A stretch of 64,000 bases of DNA from Lederbergia sp. NSJ-179. GTDB lineage: Bacteria > Bacillota > Bacilli > Bacillales > Bacillaceae_C. Location: assembly GCF_022867885.1 (NCBI RefSeq), contig NZ_JALIFP010000018.1, positions 18,573-82,572 of the forward strand, given 5' to 3'. The notes under the pieces were generated by a model. That model was not told the origin of the DNA, did not search any database, and saw nothing but the letters and a program-made list of their open reading frames with translations. This document shows, piece by piece, positions 1-8,182 of this stretch. Position 1 is the stretch's first letter; each line of letters begins with the position of its first letter. The position numbers and the translations under genes are program-made.

Positions 1-50
1 GGCTGAAAATGGTTTATCCGCTTAGAATTTGTGACTGCGAGGCGCACAGA

Positions 51-83
51 AAAACCAGATCTGCAAATATTTGATCTGGTTTT
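51..83 (-). terminator. Terminator of the M3 peptidase gene
   Basis: Perfect 11-bp inverted repeat (AAAACCAGATC / GATCTGGTTTT) with an 11-nt loop, just beyond the stop codon of the minus-strand peptidase gene. The A/T-rich flanks make it suitable as an intrinsic terminator. Confidence 0.75.
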
Positions 84-90
84 AAATCTT

Positions 91-1791
91 TTACAGTTTT
101 GTATCATCTACTTGATTAAGCCATTTCTCAATAATATCAATGGTAGCTTCAACCGTTCCTTCTTCAAACGGAGAGCGAATGTTAGCTGCTGCCACCAGCT
201 CTAAAAATGGCTTCGAACCGCCTAATTTGCAAAGATTTAAATAATCTTGCCATGCTACTTGATGATTTTCCTGGTTCTTTTTCCAGAACTGCAGGGCACA
301 GATTTGGGCAAGTGTATAGTCAATATAATAGAATGGTGCTTCATAAATATGTGCTTGTCTTTGCCATAAGCCACCTTGCTCAAGATAAGCATTATCATCA
401 TAGTTACGATGTGGTAAATAAACCTTTTCTATTTCTCTCCATGCGGATTTTCTTTCTTCAGGAGTCCAATTTGGATTTTCATAGACAAGATGCTGGAATT
501 CGTCGACCGCAACACCATACGGAATAAACTGAATAGCACTAACTAAATGTGAAAATTTATATTTGTCAGCGTCTTCTTCGAAAAATAACTCCATCCATGG
601 CCATGTAAAAAATTCCATGCTCATGGAATGGATTTCCGCTGATTCACTTGTTGGAAAGACATATTCAGGTACACCGAGTGTTCTGCTGGAATATGACTGG
701 AATGCATGACCAGCTTCATGTGTCAGTACATCAATATCATCTGATGTACCATTAAAATTAGAGAAAATAAAAGGTACTTGATAATCTTCGATAAATGTAC
801 AGTAGCCGCCACCTTCTTTGCCTTTTTTCGCTTCGAGATCCATTAATTCACGGTCTAGCATCATACGAAAGAATTCGTTTGTTTCCTTTGAAAGCTCAGC
901 ATACATTTTCTTACCATTTTCGACAATCCATTCAGAAGAACCTTTTGGTGTAGCGTTTCCAGTTTTAAATTTAAAGTCCTCATCGTAGAACATGAATGTA
1001 TCTACTTCAATACGCTTGGCTTGTCTTTCATAAAGTTTCGTAGCTAATGGGACGATAACGTCTCTAACCTGTTTACGGAATACATCCACCATCTCAGCAT
1101 TATAATCAATCCGCTGCATTCGTAAATAGCCTAGCTCAACAAAATTTGTATAGCCTAATGTTGTCGCTATTTCATGACGTATTTTAACTAACTCATCATA
1201 AATACGATCAAATTTCTCACTATTATCCGCATAGTAGCCGAATGTTTTATCAACTGCTTGCTTCCGAGTATTCCGATTTTTATCTTGTTTGAAAGGTGCT
1301 AGTTGTGCAAGTGTATATGTATTACCTTGGAATTCAATTTCAGCAGCTGCTATAAGGTTGCTGTACTCTGTAGTTAATTTATTTTCCTTTTGCATTAGTT
1401 CCATTACTTCTGGAGCAAAAGATTTAATCGCTTTATCAGCAATCTGAAAAAGCTGTGTGCCATATTCTTCTTCTAACTCTTGTCGATAAGCTGATTTAAC
1501 AAGCAGTTGATAAAATTGGGTATCCATTTCTTCCATTTCCGGCAGCTTTTCATCAAAAAAGTCTTTTTCTGCTTTATAAAATGTATCATTTGTATCAATG
1601 GATGAGCGAATGTAAACTAAATTATTCATGGTAGACAACCGATTACGCAGGATATTGATCGCATCGATTGCTTTTGTTGCCTCTGCAAAATTGCTTGCTT
1701 CTTCAAAAGCTGCAAGTAATTCAGTAAATTTCTCCTTTTCTTTGCTTAACTTTGGTCTTACGTATTTAAAATCCTGAAATTTCTCCAACAT
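91..1791 (-). CDS. M3 family oligoendopeptidase (PepF-like)
   Basis: Zinc metallopeptidase of about 566 residues that should cleave short cytoplasmic peptides. The signature HEAGHAFQSY starts near residue 358; its two histidines bind zinc and its glutamate is catalytic. Length and layout (helical N-terminal half, catalytic C-terminal half) fit the M3B family. The frame is open 40 codons further upstream, but the ATG at 1791 follows a clear AGGGGAGAA ribosome site and its product begins MLEKFQDFKY, as in homologues, so the shorter form is chosen. It is a single gene with its own terminator downstream. Family assignment is firm; exact substrate preference is inferred. Confidence 0.93.
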   Translation of the reverse strand: MLEKFQDFKYVRPKLSKEKEKFTELLAAFEEASNFAEATKAIDAINILRNRLSTMNNLVYIRSSIDTNDTFYKAEKDFFDEKLPEMEEMDTQFYQLLVKSAYRQELEEEYGTQLFQIADKAIKSFAPEVMELMQKENKLTTEYSNLIAAAEIEFQGNTYTLAQLAPFKQDKNRNTRKQAVDKTFGYYADNSEKFDRIYDELVKIRHEIATTLGYTNFVELGYLRMQRIDYNAEMVDVFRKQVRDVIVPLATKLYERQAKRIEVDTFMFYDEDFKFKTGNATPKGSSEWIVENGKKMYAELSKETNEFFRMMLDRELMDLEAKKGKEGGGYCTFIEDYQVPFIFSNFNGTSDDIDVLTHEAGHAFQSYSSRTLGVPEYVFPTSESAEIHSMSMEFFTWPWMELFFEEDADKYKFSHLVSAIQFIPYGVAVDEFQHLVYENPNWTPEERKSAWREIEKVYLPHRNYDDNAYLEQGGLWQRQAHIYEAPFYYIDYTLAQICALQFWKKNQENHQVAWQDYLNLCKLGGSKPFLELVAAANIRSPFEEGTVEATIDIIEKWLNQVDDTKL

Positions 1792-2005
1792 TTTCTCCCC
1801 TTTTAATCTCCAAATGTACCTACATGATTGTAAAAAATATAATTTAATTATAACAGGAATGGAGTGAAAAGGTGAAATTTTTAGAACCTTTTTGGTTGCC
1901 TTGTTTTGCAACCTAAGCGCTTATCATTGCTCTTGCTATAAAAGCTGAAATGGCTCCCAGGCTTCCTTTTATAATAGTTCCACACATCTTATTAATGGAT
2001 TTTCC

Positions 2006-2881
2006 CTAAAATAATACAGAAAGTATTTTATCTTGATTATCCAAAGAATACTTTAATATTTTCCACATAGCTTCCACTGCATTTTCTCCATAACTTGGCA
2101 TGTACATAAGCTGCATAAATACTGCTCCATCAAAAATATATTCCTTTTCTTTGATACTCATTTCCATTCTAGAAAAATATCCTTTATAAAAAGCCCGTGC
2201 ATTCTCAACGTTAAAAGCAAGTTCTCCACTATCCTTATATCTAATGAATTGAGTAATTAATGGATATCCGATGTCTATAAAAGTTGATCCATTCCCAGCG
2301 TCATCTAAATCAATAAAAACTACATTACCTTCATAAGTCCTTATAGCATTATGAGGTCCAATATCAGAATGGATGAACGATTGACGTAACGAATTGAAAT
2401 TAGGCAGAGATTTTATTATTTGATCATATTCTTTTTTAAAAGGATAGTTATGAAACCTTCTATACATGTTTTCAATTCGCTCTTCCACATTTAAACCTGA
2501 TTTAATGGGGAAATCATGTATTTTGTGGAGTAATGAAGATAACTGACCCAGAGCATATTCATCTTCGCTATTTTCTTGCAGATGATCTCCATAGACATAC
2601 TCCATCATATACATATACCTAGAGTTGTGCCTCTTATATAACTTTCCATCAATAGTCTTCAAGATATTAGGCGAAACCCTATGTTCATTCGCTCCCAAGT
2701 AAGACAAAACACTAGTATAATGCTTTATTTGTTGTTCACTTAATGACGGGTCAAATGCTTTTAAAACGAACCTACCTTCTTCTGAATTGATTATCTTAAC
2801 AATTCTGTTGCCTTTGGCTTTTATATCACGAATTGCAGTAACATTTTTTAATCCCCATAATTCTTCAATAAAACAATTCAT
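2006..2881 (-). CDS. Aminoglycoside phosphotransferase (APH)-fold kinase
   Basis: 291-residue kinase-like protein of the APH/choline kinase fold. The catalytic loop is HSDIGPHN from residue 171 (equivalent to HGDxxxxN), followed by the metal-binding FIDLDD near residue 189; a lysine in VLKAFD near residue 40 fits the ATP-anchoring position. Such proteins phosphorylate small-molecule hydroxyls or act as spore-coat (CotS-like) or homoserine kinase-like proteins; the substrate cannot be read here. ATG preceded by AGGAGA. The neighbour upstream is a broken protein-kinase-like gene, but no operon link is clear. Confidence 0.8.
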   Translation of the reverse strand: MNCFIEELWGLKNVTAIRDIKAKGNRIVKIINSEEGRFVLKAFDPSLSEQQIKHYTSVLSYLGANEHRVSPNILKTIDGKLYKRHNSRYMYMMEYVYGDHLQENSEDEYALGQLSSLLHKIHDFPIKSGLNVEERIENMYRRFHNYPFKKEYDQIIKSLPNFNSLRQSFIHSDIGPHNAIRTYEGNVVFIDLDDAGNGSTFIDIGYPLITQFIRYKDSGELAFNVENARAFYKGYFSRMEMSIKEKEYIFDGAVFMQLMYMPSYGENAVEAMWKILKYSLDNQDKILSVLF

Positions 2882-2971
2882 TTATATTCTCCTATTTTTA
2901 TTCCACTATAATAACTTTAGCACTGTTTATTAAATCAGCGATTTGTCCAAATTTTTATATATTGGCATTTA

Positions 2972-3858
2972 TTATTTTAAAGCTGCCTTCCAGGCCTCAT
3001 AAAATTCTAAAATGGTGGGGTAACGTTTATCTCGGTCTTTTTCGGTAGCTTTCATTGCTACTTCATATAATTTCCGGTCGACTTCCCACTTTGAAAATGA
3101 ATGATTCATTTCGCCACCTAATAACCCAAATGCAATTGAACCCATTGTAAATACATTGGTTTTTGAATCAATCGGTTTGCCTAAAATAAACTCCTCTGGA
3201 GCTTCGATCTTGCAGCACCCCAAAATTGTTCACCTACATCATTTATAGAAGGCGATTGACGATAAAAGTCGATATCACAGATTTTTGTTTCATTCGTTTT
3301 AAAGTCGTATAAAATACTTCCGTCATAAAAATCAACAGCAACAAATCCTTGTGCTTCTACAAAAACGTGAAAAGAAAAAATTGTATCAAGTGCCATTAAC
3401 CGCTTTTCAATTTCAAGATTCTTAAAACGGTAAAAGGGTGACTCCGGGTTAGTATACTTCTCCTTTCCAGCAAAAGACCAGTGGGAATGTAAACATTCCC
3501 CTTGAAACCATTCAAATACTGCTGCATACCCATTCTCGATGGAGAAATGATCTATTAATTTTATTAAGTGTGGGTGCGCTAACTTTTTATAAACTGGGAC
3601 AGCATTTACCAAACGTTCGATTGCATCTTTCTGGTCACCCAAAAAACCCATTGGTTTTGCGCCTGCATATTTTACAAAAAACTTTTTACTATCTCTTTCT
3701 AATCCAAAGCTGATATTCCCTGAATCCTGCTCATCGAATACACAAAAAACATCCCCGTAATTTTTTAGCCAACAAAAATTATGATCCGCTTGTAAGTGAA
3801 AACTGAACATGTCAATTTCTATCTTAAATACATTCTGTTGTTCTACATTTCCCACCAT
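2972..3858 (-). pseudogene. Protein-kinase-like gene with one frameshift
   Basis: Two overlapping frames make one kinase-like protein of about 295 residues. Frame one (3858 to about 3208) carries a lysine in FFVKYAG, a degenerate catalytic loop VAVDFYDGSIL and the metal-site segment ICDIDF. Frame two (about 3206 to 2972) continues with EAPEEFILG and TNVFTMGSIAFGLLGG, the normal activation-segment and subdomain IX region of Ser/Thr kinases. Restoring one base near 3206-3209 reads WGAARFEAPEEF, close to the kinase GSSRFMAPEE pattern. This is either a real one-base deletion or an assembly error. A partial second copy of this gene lies near 6.5 kb. Kinase activity is doubtful because the HRD motif is altered. 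Confidence 0.72.
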
Positions 3859-4197
3859 TCGCTCCTTCTATAACGGGATCGTAGTTTATAGGGGAATGAT
3901 ACGTTACCCTTTCAATTGAAATTCAACCCCAAAAGAATGATCGTTTTTTTCATAATACAACGCCTCCTTCCATTTCAATTAAAGAAAATTATACCATTTT
4001 TTTCTCATATATAACTTTACTTTTTGTCCATTCATGTATTTTGCCATCTGCTATTTTTCTTCAGCTCTTCGGCCGTTAGCGAAACATTCACATCTAATGC
4101 CAAACTTTATATGAAAATAATCAATAAAAAGTTTCGTTACAAACTTAAAATTGAAACTTCTGCAAATTAAAACATGTTGCAGGTTGATTGTAATAGA

Positions 4198-4254
4198 TTT
4201 ACATAAATTTTTATGGTATCGTATTAATGTAATAACAATTACAGTATTACGATA
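4198..4254 (+). promoter_or_regulatory. Promoter with 38-bp palindromic operator
   Basis: A TTTACA box (4198-4203) and TATTAA box (4222-4227), 18 bp apart, precede the RHH-ankyrin gene. From 4217 to 4254 lies an interrupted palindrome: outer arms TATCGTA / TACGATA and inner arms TGTAAT / ATTACA around AACA. In all, 15 of 19 base pairs match. It covers the -10 box and start site, the usual place for a repressor site, and the gene behind it encodes a ribbon-helix-helix domain. Autoregulation is inferred. Confidence 0.65.
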
Positions 4255-4273
4255 TGATTGAAGGGAGGAAATA

Positions 4274-5155
4274 ATGAATAAGAAAAAAAAGAACCCTCGT
4301 AACGTAGTAATTTCAGTCAGATTAGATGAGTCCTCTTTAATGGCTGTTGATTTATTAGTTAATTCTGGTTTATCCCAAAGTCGTTCAGAGGCAGCATCTC
4401 AATTTATTTCAATTGGTATTCAATCTTCTGAAAATCTGTTAATACGGGCAAAAAATCTCGCTGAAAATGTCAAAAGTCTTAAAGATGAAATGGTTGATGC
4501 AGTTAAAGCTAAGAATCTTGATAAAGTAAAACAAATTTTAAATCAAGATGCTAACCTTGTAAATGCAAAAAACATAGAAGGAGAAACTGCAGTACTTATG
4601 TCTGCCTACTTCCATGCAAATGAGATCAAGGAATTGCTCCTTGAACGAGGCGCAGAACTGGATATATACGAAGCTTCGGCGGTTGGAGCTACGGATCGAG
4701 TAAAGGAAATATTAAGACATTCTCCAGAGTTATTAAATAGTCACAACAAAGACGGATATACCCTGTTAGGTCTTTCATCTTACTTTGGAAACGAGAAAAC
4801 TGTTGAATATCTTCTTAAAACTGGAGCAGACGTAAATCTTTTTGGCAAGGACGGTAAAGTTAGCAACACGGCATTACATGCCGCGATCGCTGCAAATCAT
4901 GAAAAAATTGTGAAAATGCTTCTTGATAATGGTGCCAATGCTAACGCAAAGTGTAGAGGAAACATTCGATCAGGGTTTACTCCTTTACACGTTGCTGTGT
5001 ATTTCAACCGGATGTCAATGATCAAGATTCTCCTTGACCATGGTGCAGATAAAGAAATTTGCAATGATAACGATCAAACGCCTGCTTATTACGCCAGGCA
5101 AATAGGAAATGATGAACTGGCTGAAATGATAATGCACTATAAATCAATGAAGTGA
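4274..5155 (+). CDS. Ribbon-helix-helix / ankyrin repeat fusion protein
   Basis: 293 residues. The N-terminus (about 8-55) looks like a ribbon-helix-helix DNA-binding domain: a beta strand NVVISVRLDE followed by two helices (SSLMAVDLLVNSG and SRSEAASQFISIGI). From about residue 80 there are ankyrin repeats with recognisable LLERGAELD, LLKTGADVN, ALHAAIAANH and LLDNGANANA units, ending near 290. Start ATG follows GGGAGG. The upstream palindrome suggests that it binds its own promoter as a dimer or tetramer, with the ankyrin part as a protein-interaction sensor. A small ankyrin gene follows 92 bp downstream. No biochemical role is known to me; function is inference. Confidence 0.8.
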   Translation: MNKKKKNPRNVVISVRLDESSLMAVDLLVNSGLSQSRSEAASQFISIGIQSSENLLIRAKNLAENVKSLKDEMVDAVKAKNLDKVKQILNQDANLVNAKNIEGETAVLMSAYFHANEIKELLLERGAELDIYEASAVGATDRVKEILRHSPELLNSHNKDGYTLLGLSSYFGNEKTVEYLLKTGADVNLFGKDGKVSNTALHAAIAANHEKIVKMLLDNGANANAKCRGNIRSGFTPLHVAVYFNRMSMIKILLDHGADKEICNDNDQTPAYYARQIGNDELAEMIMHYKSMK

Positions 5156-5247
5156 TGATATGAAAATTCCAGTATGACAAAGGAGCTGGAGAGATTAGAG
5201 CAAGCCAATTAAGATAAATCCTGTATTTAATGAAAGGAGTTTTTCCA

Positions 5248-5643
5248 TTGTCAAATTCATTAAAACCTGTATTAGTAAAAGATTTTGTGTCTAATGCTCA
5301 TGGAGATTTCGAAAAGGTTAAAGAATTACTAGAACAAGAACCTGGCTTAATTAATGCTAGCTGGGACTGGGGCAATGGGGATTGGGAAACAGGTCTTGGC
5401 GCCGCAGCTCATATGGGGAGAAGAGATATTGCAGTTTTCTTAATAGAACGCGGTGCCAGAATTGACTTATTTTCCGCAGCAATGCTAGGGAAACTCGACA
5501 TTGTCAAAGCCATTCTAAGCGACAACCCTGAGTTGGTACATTCTAAAGGACCGCATACCATCCCTCTTATCGTACATGCAAAAGCCGGTGGTAATGAAGC
5601 AAAGCCTGTTTTGGATTATCTTGAATCTCTGATTTCGAAATAG
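5248..5643 (+). CDS. Small ankyrin-repeat protein
   Basis: About 131 residues with two to three ankyrin units (DFEKVKELLEQEPGLINA, AAHMGRRDIAVFLIERGARID, AAMLGKLDIVKAILSDNPEL). The frame also has an ATG at 5230, but AAAGGAG lies between it and the TTG at 5248, at correct spacing for the TTG; the TTG start (MSNSLKPVL) is preferred. It lies 92 bp behind the RHH-ankyrin gene on the same strand and ends before an inverted repeat, so the two may form one transcription unit. Possibly a binding partner for the larger ankyrin protein. Confidence 0.75.
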   Translation: MSNSLKPVLVKDFVSNAHGDFEKVKELLEQEPGLINASWDWGNGDWETGLGAAAHMGRRDIAVFLIERGARIDLFSAAMLGKLDIVKAILSDNPELVHSKGPHTIPLIVHAKAGGNEAKPVLDYLESLISK

Positions 5644-5690
5644 TATTCTAACAAATTTATTGCACCTTGAATATCCATATACTAAACTTA

Positions 5691-5731
5691 TAAAGCTGAT
5701 TAGAACTACTCGCAGTTTTTAATCAGCTTTA
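5691..5731 (+). terminator. Stem-loop after the ankyrin gene
   Basis: Perfect 12-bp inverted repeat (TAAAGCTGATTA / TAATCAGCTTTA) with a 17-nt loop. No long T run follows, so termination may be weak or serve both strands. Confidence 0.55.
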
Positions 5732-5777
5732 TTACATACTACATACGGGGATGTTTTTTCGGGAATTGCTAAGTTTT

Positions 5778-5963
5778 TTAAAAGTTTTTTTCCTTCTCAA
5801 GTAATTCTATGATTTTATCAAGCTTTTTCTCAATTTCAACGGATTGATTACCTTTTTCGGAAGAATTGATTATTAATCTTCGTATAAAAAGCATAAAAGA
5901 AACGACGAATAAGGCAATTAAACCAATAAAAATGCACAAAAATATTATATCTAAACTAGCCAT
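5778..5963 (-). CDS. Small single-pass membrane protein (DUF4083-like)
   Basis: 61 residues: a hydrophobic segment at about 5-27 followed by FIRRLIINSS and a charged coiled-coil tail EIEKKLDKIIELLEKEK. This layout matches the small Bacillus membrane proteins grouped as DUF4083, whose function is unknown. Alone on the minus strand between an ankyrin gene and a broken acetyltransferase gene. Confidence 0.6.
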   Translation of the reverse strand: MASLDIIFLCIFIGLIALFVVSFMLFIRRLIINSSEKGNQSVEIEKKLDKIIELLEKEKNF

Positions 5964-6042
5964 GTCGCATTACCTACTTTCCATTTTTCATATTCTAAGA
6001 TTTTGTTTAGCTTTTCTTTTCTTGTTGTCTGCCAAATAACAC

Positions 6043-6501
6043 TCACGATTTATACTTTTTCCAACTCATTCGGTAACTTCGCCATACTTGATACCCTATT
6101 TTACCGTACCAATCTGTTAACCAAGTCCATCCCAAATAGCTATATTCAAAACCTCTCTGTCTCAAAGTTTCTGTTGCTTTTAAGGCAATGGCCATTCCAA
6201 TTCCAGTCTCTCTAAAATCTTCTTTGACACCTAGTGCACCAAATCCACCCACTTGACCACTTAAAATGTTTTTCCATTTGAAGTTGTCCCCTGCCTTTCC
6301 TTTGCCAAATAGCAATACCGATCCGACAATATCTCCATTTTCGGTTTTCGCCAACAGAATATCTTCATAGGCTTTTTGTTGTGCATAATATTGAAAGTAA
6401 CCATTGAAACCAATCCTCTCATTTGAATACTATATATACTTCGCTTCAGTGACTTCTGTTTCCTTCTTACTAATGAGATGATATCCCTGAACTTTAACAA
6501 A
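6043..6501 (-). pseudogene. Broken GNAT acetyltransferase
   Basis: Reading leftward from about 6501, one frame gives GYHLISKKETEVTEAKYI, an in-frame TAG near 6430, then SNERIGFNGYFQYYAQQKAYEDILLAKTENGDIVGSVLLF and on to the stop at 6043. The part after the stop contains the GNAT acetyl-CoA site (EDFRETGIGMAIALKATETLRQRG) and a C-terminal WLTDWYGKIGYQ. The 5' end is missing and is replaced at about 6502 by a fragment of the kinase-like gene. The gene is therefore truncated and interrupted. Residual expression of the last 103 codons is possible but not supported by a ribosome site. Confidence 0.75.
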
Positions 6502-6615
6502 ACTGTTGCATACCCATTCTCGATGGAGAAATGATCTATTCATTTTATTTAGTGTGGGTGTGCTAACTTTTTATAAATTGGGATAGCATTTACCAATCTT
6601 CCGGTTCACCAAAAC
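6502..6615 (-). pseudogene. Fragment copy of the kinase-like gene
   Basis: The first 88 bases or so repeat positions 3519-3610 with about six substitutions, nearly all C/T transitions on the plus strand, followed by a short deletion and a last match at GGTTCACC. It covers the region encoding the end of the kinase N-lobe. It is fused directly to the 5'-truncated acetyltransferase remnant, which marks a recombination junction. Confidence 0.7.
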
Positions 6616-6697
6616 CAAGTAACTATGCTACAAAGGATTTTCAGGCATTCGCCACCATTAAAAGATTCAGAAAATGATTATGTATCTTTTTTTACCA

Positions 6698-6724
6698 TAA
6701 TGTATATATTATGGATATACATTA
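6698..6724 (+). promoter_or_regulatory. Operator-like palindrome upstream of mazEF
   Basis: Perfect 10-bp inverted repeat TAATGTATAT / ATATACATTA with a 7-bp spacer, ending 18 bp before the first mazE start. A TTTACC box (6692-6697) and TATACA box (6716-6721) overlap it. MazE-type AbrB-fold antitoxins bind palindromes at their own promoters, so this is the likely MazE/MazEF operator. Confidence 0.65.
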
Positions 6725-6742
6725 AAATTAGGAGATGTTATA

Positions 6743-7018
6743 ATGGAATTAAATAATAGTAAAGACGAGGTGTTTAGGATGACGACAACAGCTCAAAAGT
6801 GGGGAAACAGTATTGGTGTACGTATCCCTCAAAAAATAGCAAAGAAATTCGGTGTTGTCAATGGCTCAGAAATAGAAATCAAAGAAACAAAAGATGGAAT
6901 TGTTTTAAAGCCACTTGAAAAAGAAATATCGTTAGATGACCTTCTATCACAAATCACAGAAGAAAATCGCCACGAACCAGTTGACTGGGGGAAACCAGAA
7001 GGGGCTGAGATTTGGTAA
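6743..7018 (+). CDS. mazE: MazE antitoxin (AbrB/SpoVT fold)
   Basis: Up to 91 residues. AQKWGNSIGVRIPQKIAKKFGV is the swapped-hairpin AbrB-type DNA-binding fold of MazE; the C-terminus LSQITEENRHEPVDWGKPEGAEIW matches the MazF-binding tail of MazE. Two starts are possible: ATG 6743 behind AGGAG, adding 12 residues, or ATG 6779 behind GAGGTG, which matches the usual MazE N-terminus (MTTTAQKWGN). The mazF start follows the stop codon with no gap, so the pair is translationally coupled. It neutralises MazF and represses the promoter. Note that the common Bacillus antitoxin EndoAI is RHH-type, so this is a different, E. coli-like pairing. Confidence 0.9.
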   Translation: MELNNSKDEVFRMTTTAQKWGNSIGVRIPQKIAKKFGVVNGSEIEIKETKDGIVLKPLEKEISLDDLLSQITEENRHEPVDWGKPEGAEIW

Positions 7019-7345
7019 ATGAATATACCAGAAAAAGGCGATTTAGTTTTTATGAATTTCAGCCCACAATCCGGGCATGAGCAAGCTGGCCAAAGACCTG
7101 GTATTGTATTATCGCCATATGAATTTAACGAAAAAACTAAATTTGCAATCGTTTGTCCGATAACTTCAAAAGTAAAAGGCTATCCCTTTGAGGTAGAACT
7201 CCCAGAGGATGTTAGTATTCAAGGAGTTATTCTCACCGATCAATTGCGAAGTATCGATTATCGGTCAAGAGATTTTGAAATCGCGGAAAAGGCCCCAGAA
7301 ATTATTGTTGAAAGATGTTTTAAAAAAATAAGAACTTTTTTATGA
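7019..7345 (+). CDS. mazF: MazF-family endoribonuclease toxin
   Basis: 108 residues of the MazF/PemK/CcdB fold. Diagnostic stretches are GDLVFMNFSPQSGHEQAGQRPGIVLSP, where the Gln-Arg-Pro loop holds the catalytic arginine, CPITSKVKGYPFEV with the conserved Thr/Ser, and LTDQLRSIDYRSR. The protein cuts single-stranded mRNA at short motifs when MazE is lost; the motif cannot be predicted here. Start ATG directly abuts the mazE TAA and a strong terminator follows, so mazEF is a complete two-gene operon. Confidence 0.92.
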   Translation: MNIPEKGDLVFMNFSPQSGHEQAGQRPGIVLSPYEFNEKTKFAIVCPITSKVKGYPFEVELPEDVSIQGVILTDQLRSIDYRSRDFEIAEKAPEIIVERCFKKIRTFL

Positions 7346-7348
7346 GAA

Positions 7349-7379
7349 GAAAAATCCACGTTTCAAACGTGGATTTTTC
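7349..7379 (+). terminator. mazEF terminator
   Basis: Perfect 15-bp inverted repeat (GAAAAATCCACGTTT and its complement) with the T run contained in the descending arm, four bases after mazF. Confidence 0.85.
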
Positions 7380-7483
7380 AAAAAATTTCAGTCAGGCACA
7401 AGAATTCCCAACTATGAAATGGAGCCAATAGATTCACTTCTCCATTCAATCTTTCTTAATAGCAAAACAATGGAGGTCACAAT

Positions 7484-8134
7484 ATGCAGCAGGAATACAC
7501 ATTTATTTATGAACGCTTATATCAACATTACGGCCCGCAAAATTGGTGGCCTGCTGAAACCCCGTTTGAGATGCTGATTGGTGCGATTCTTGTGCAAAAT
7601 ACAAGTTGGCGTAATGTTGAAAAAGCTCTCGTACAATTAAAGCCTTTTTTAGATCCTAAAACGATTGAGCGTTTGCCTGAAGCTGAACTTGCTCAACTGA
7701 TCAAATCTAGTGTTTTTTTCAATATAAAGGCTAAGCGAATCAAAGCGTTTATACAATGGTTTAATACGTATGAATATGATATAGAGAAAATTAAAAAAAT
7801 AGATAAAAAGACATTACGTGGTGAATTATTAAACATCCATGGCATTGGCCGAGAAACGGCAGACGTCATGTTACTATATGCATTTCATAAACCGATATTT
7901 GTCGTTGATGCTTATGCAAGAAGGATATTTACACGGATTGGAAATGATGTACCAGCTTCCTATGATTTTTTTAGAAAACAAGTTGAGAATGAATTACCAG
8001 CTGATCTAATACTATTACAAGAATACCATGCCCTTCTTGTTGAACATGGAAAAATACATTGCAAAACGAAACCACTATGTGTTGAATGTCCATTGAATGA
8101 TCTTTGTGATTTTCATTTAACATCCTTTGTATAA
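7484..8134 (+). CDS. HhH-GPD DNA glycosylase, lysine-less endonuclease III relative
   Basis: 216 residues with the endonuclease III fold. The helix-hairpin-helix LLNIHGIGRETAD is at 115-127, the catalytic aspartate in VVDAY is D142, and an iron-sulfur cluster loop has cysteines 193, 199, 202 and 208. In E. coli Nth the position after GxGR is the Schiff-base lysine; here it is E124. The protein should therefore be a monofunctional glycosylase without AP lyase activity, as known for MagIII-type 3-methyladenine glycosylases. The first Cys-Cys gap is five rather than the usual six residues. ATG 7484 follows GGAGG. Substrate is inferred only. Confidence 0.82.
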   Translation: MQQEYTFIYERLYQHYGPQNWWPAETPFEMLIGAILVQNTSWRNVEKALVQLKPFLDPKTIERLPEAELAQLIKSSVFFNIKAKRIKAFIQWFNTYEYDIEKIKKIDKKTLRGELLNIHGIGRETADVMLLYAFHKPIFVVDAYARRIFTRIGNDVPASYDFFRKQVENELPADLILLQEYHALLVEHGKIHCKTKPLCVECPLNDLCDFHLTSFV

Positions 8135-8182
8135 AATTTTGCTTGCGACACCATGATGTTTGCTCTTTTGCCATAGGAAGTG

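Noticed and set aside
207..527. Plus-strand open frame of 106 codons
   Set aside because: It lies wholly within the M3 peptidase gene on the other strand, has no ribosome site, and its translation has no domain-like features.
6738..6743. TATAAT as a mazE -10 box
   Set aside because: It overlaps the mazE ATG at 6743 itself, so a transcript from it would start after the first start codon; the boxes at 6692 and 6716 are better placed.
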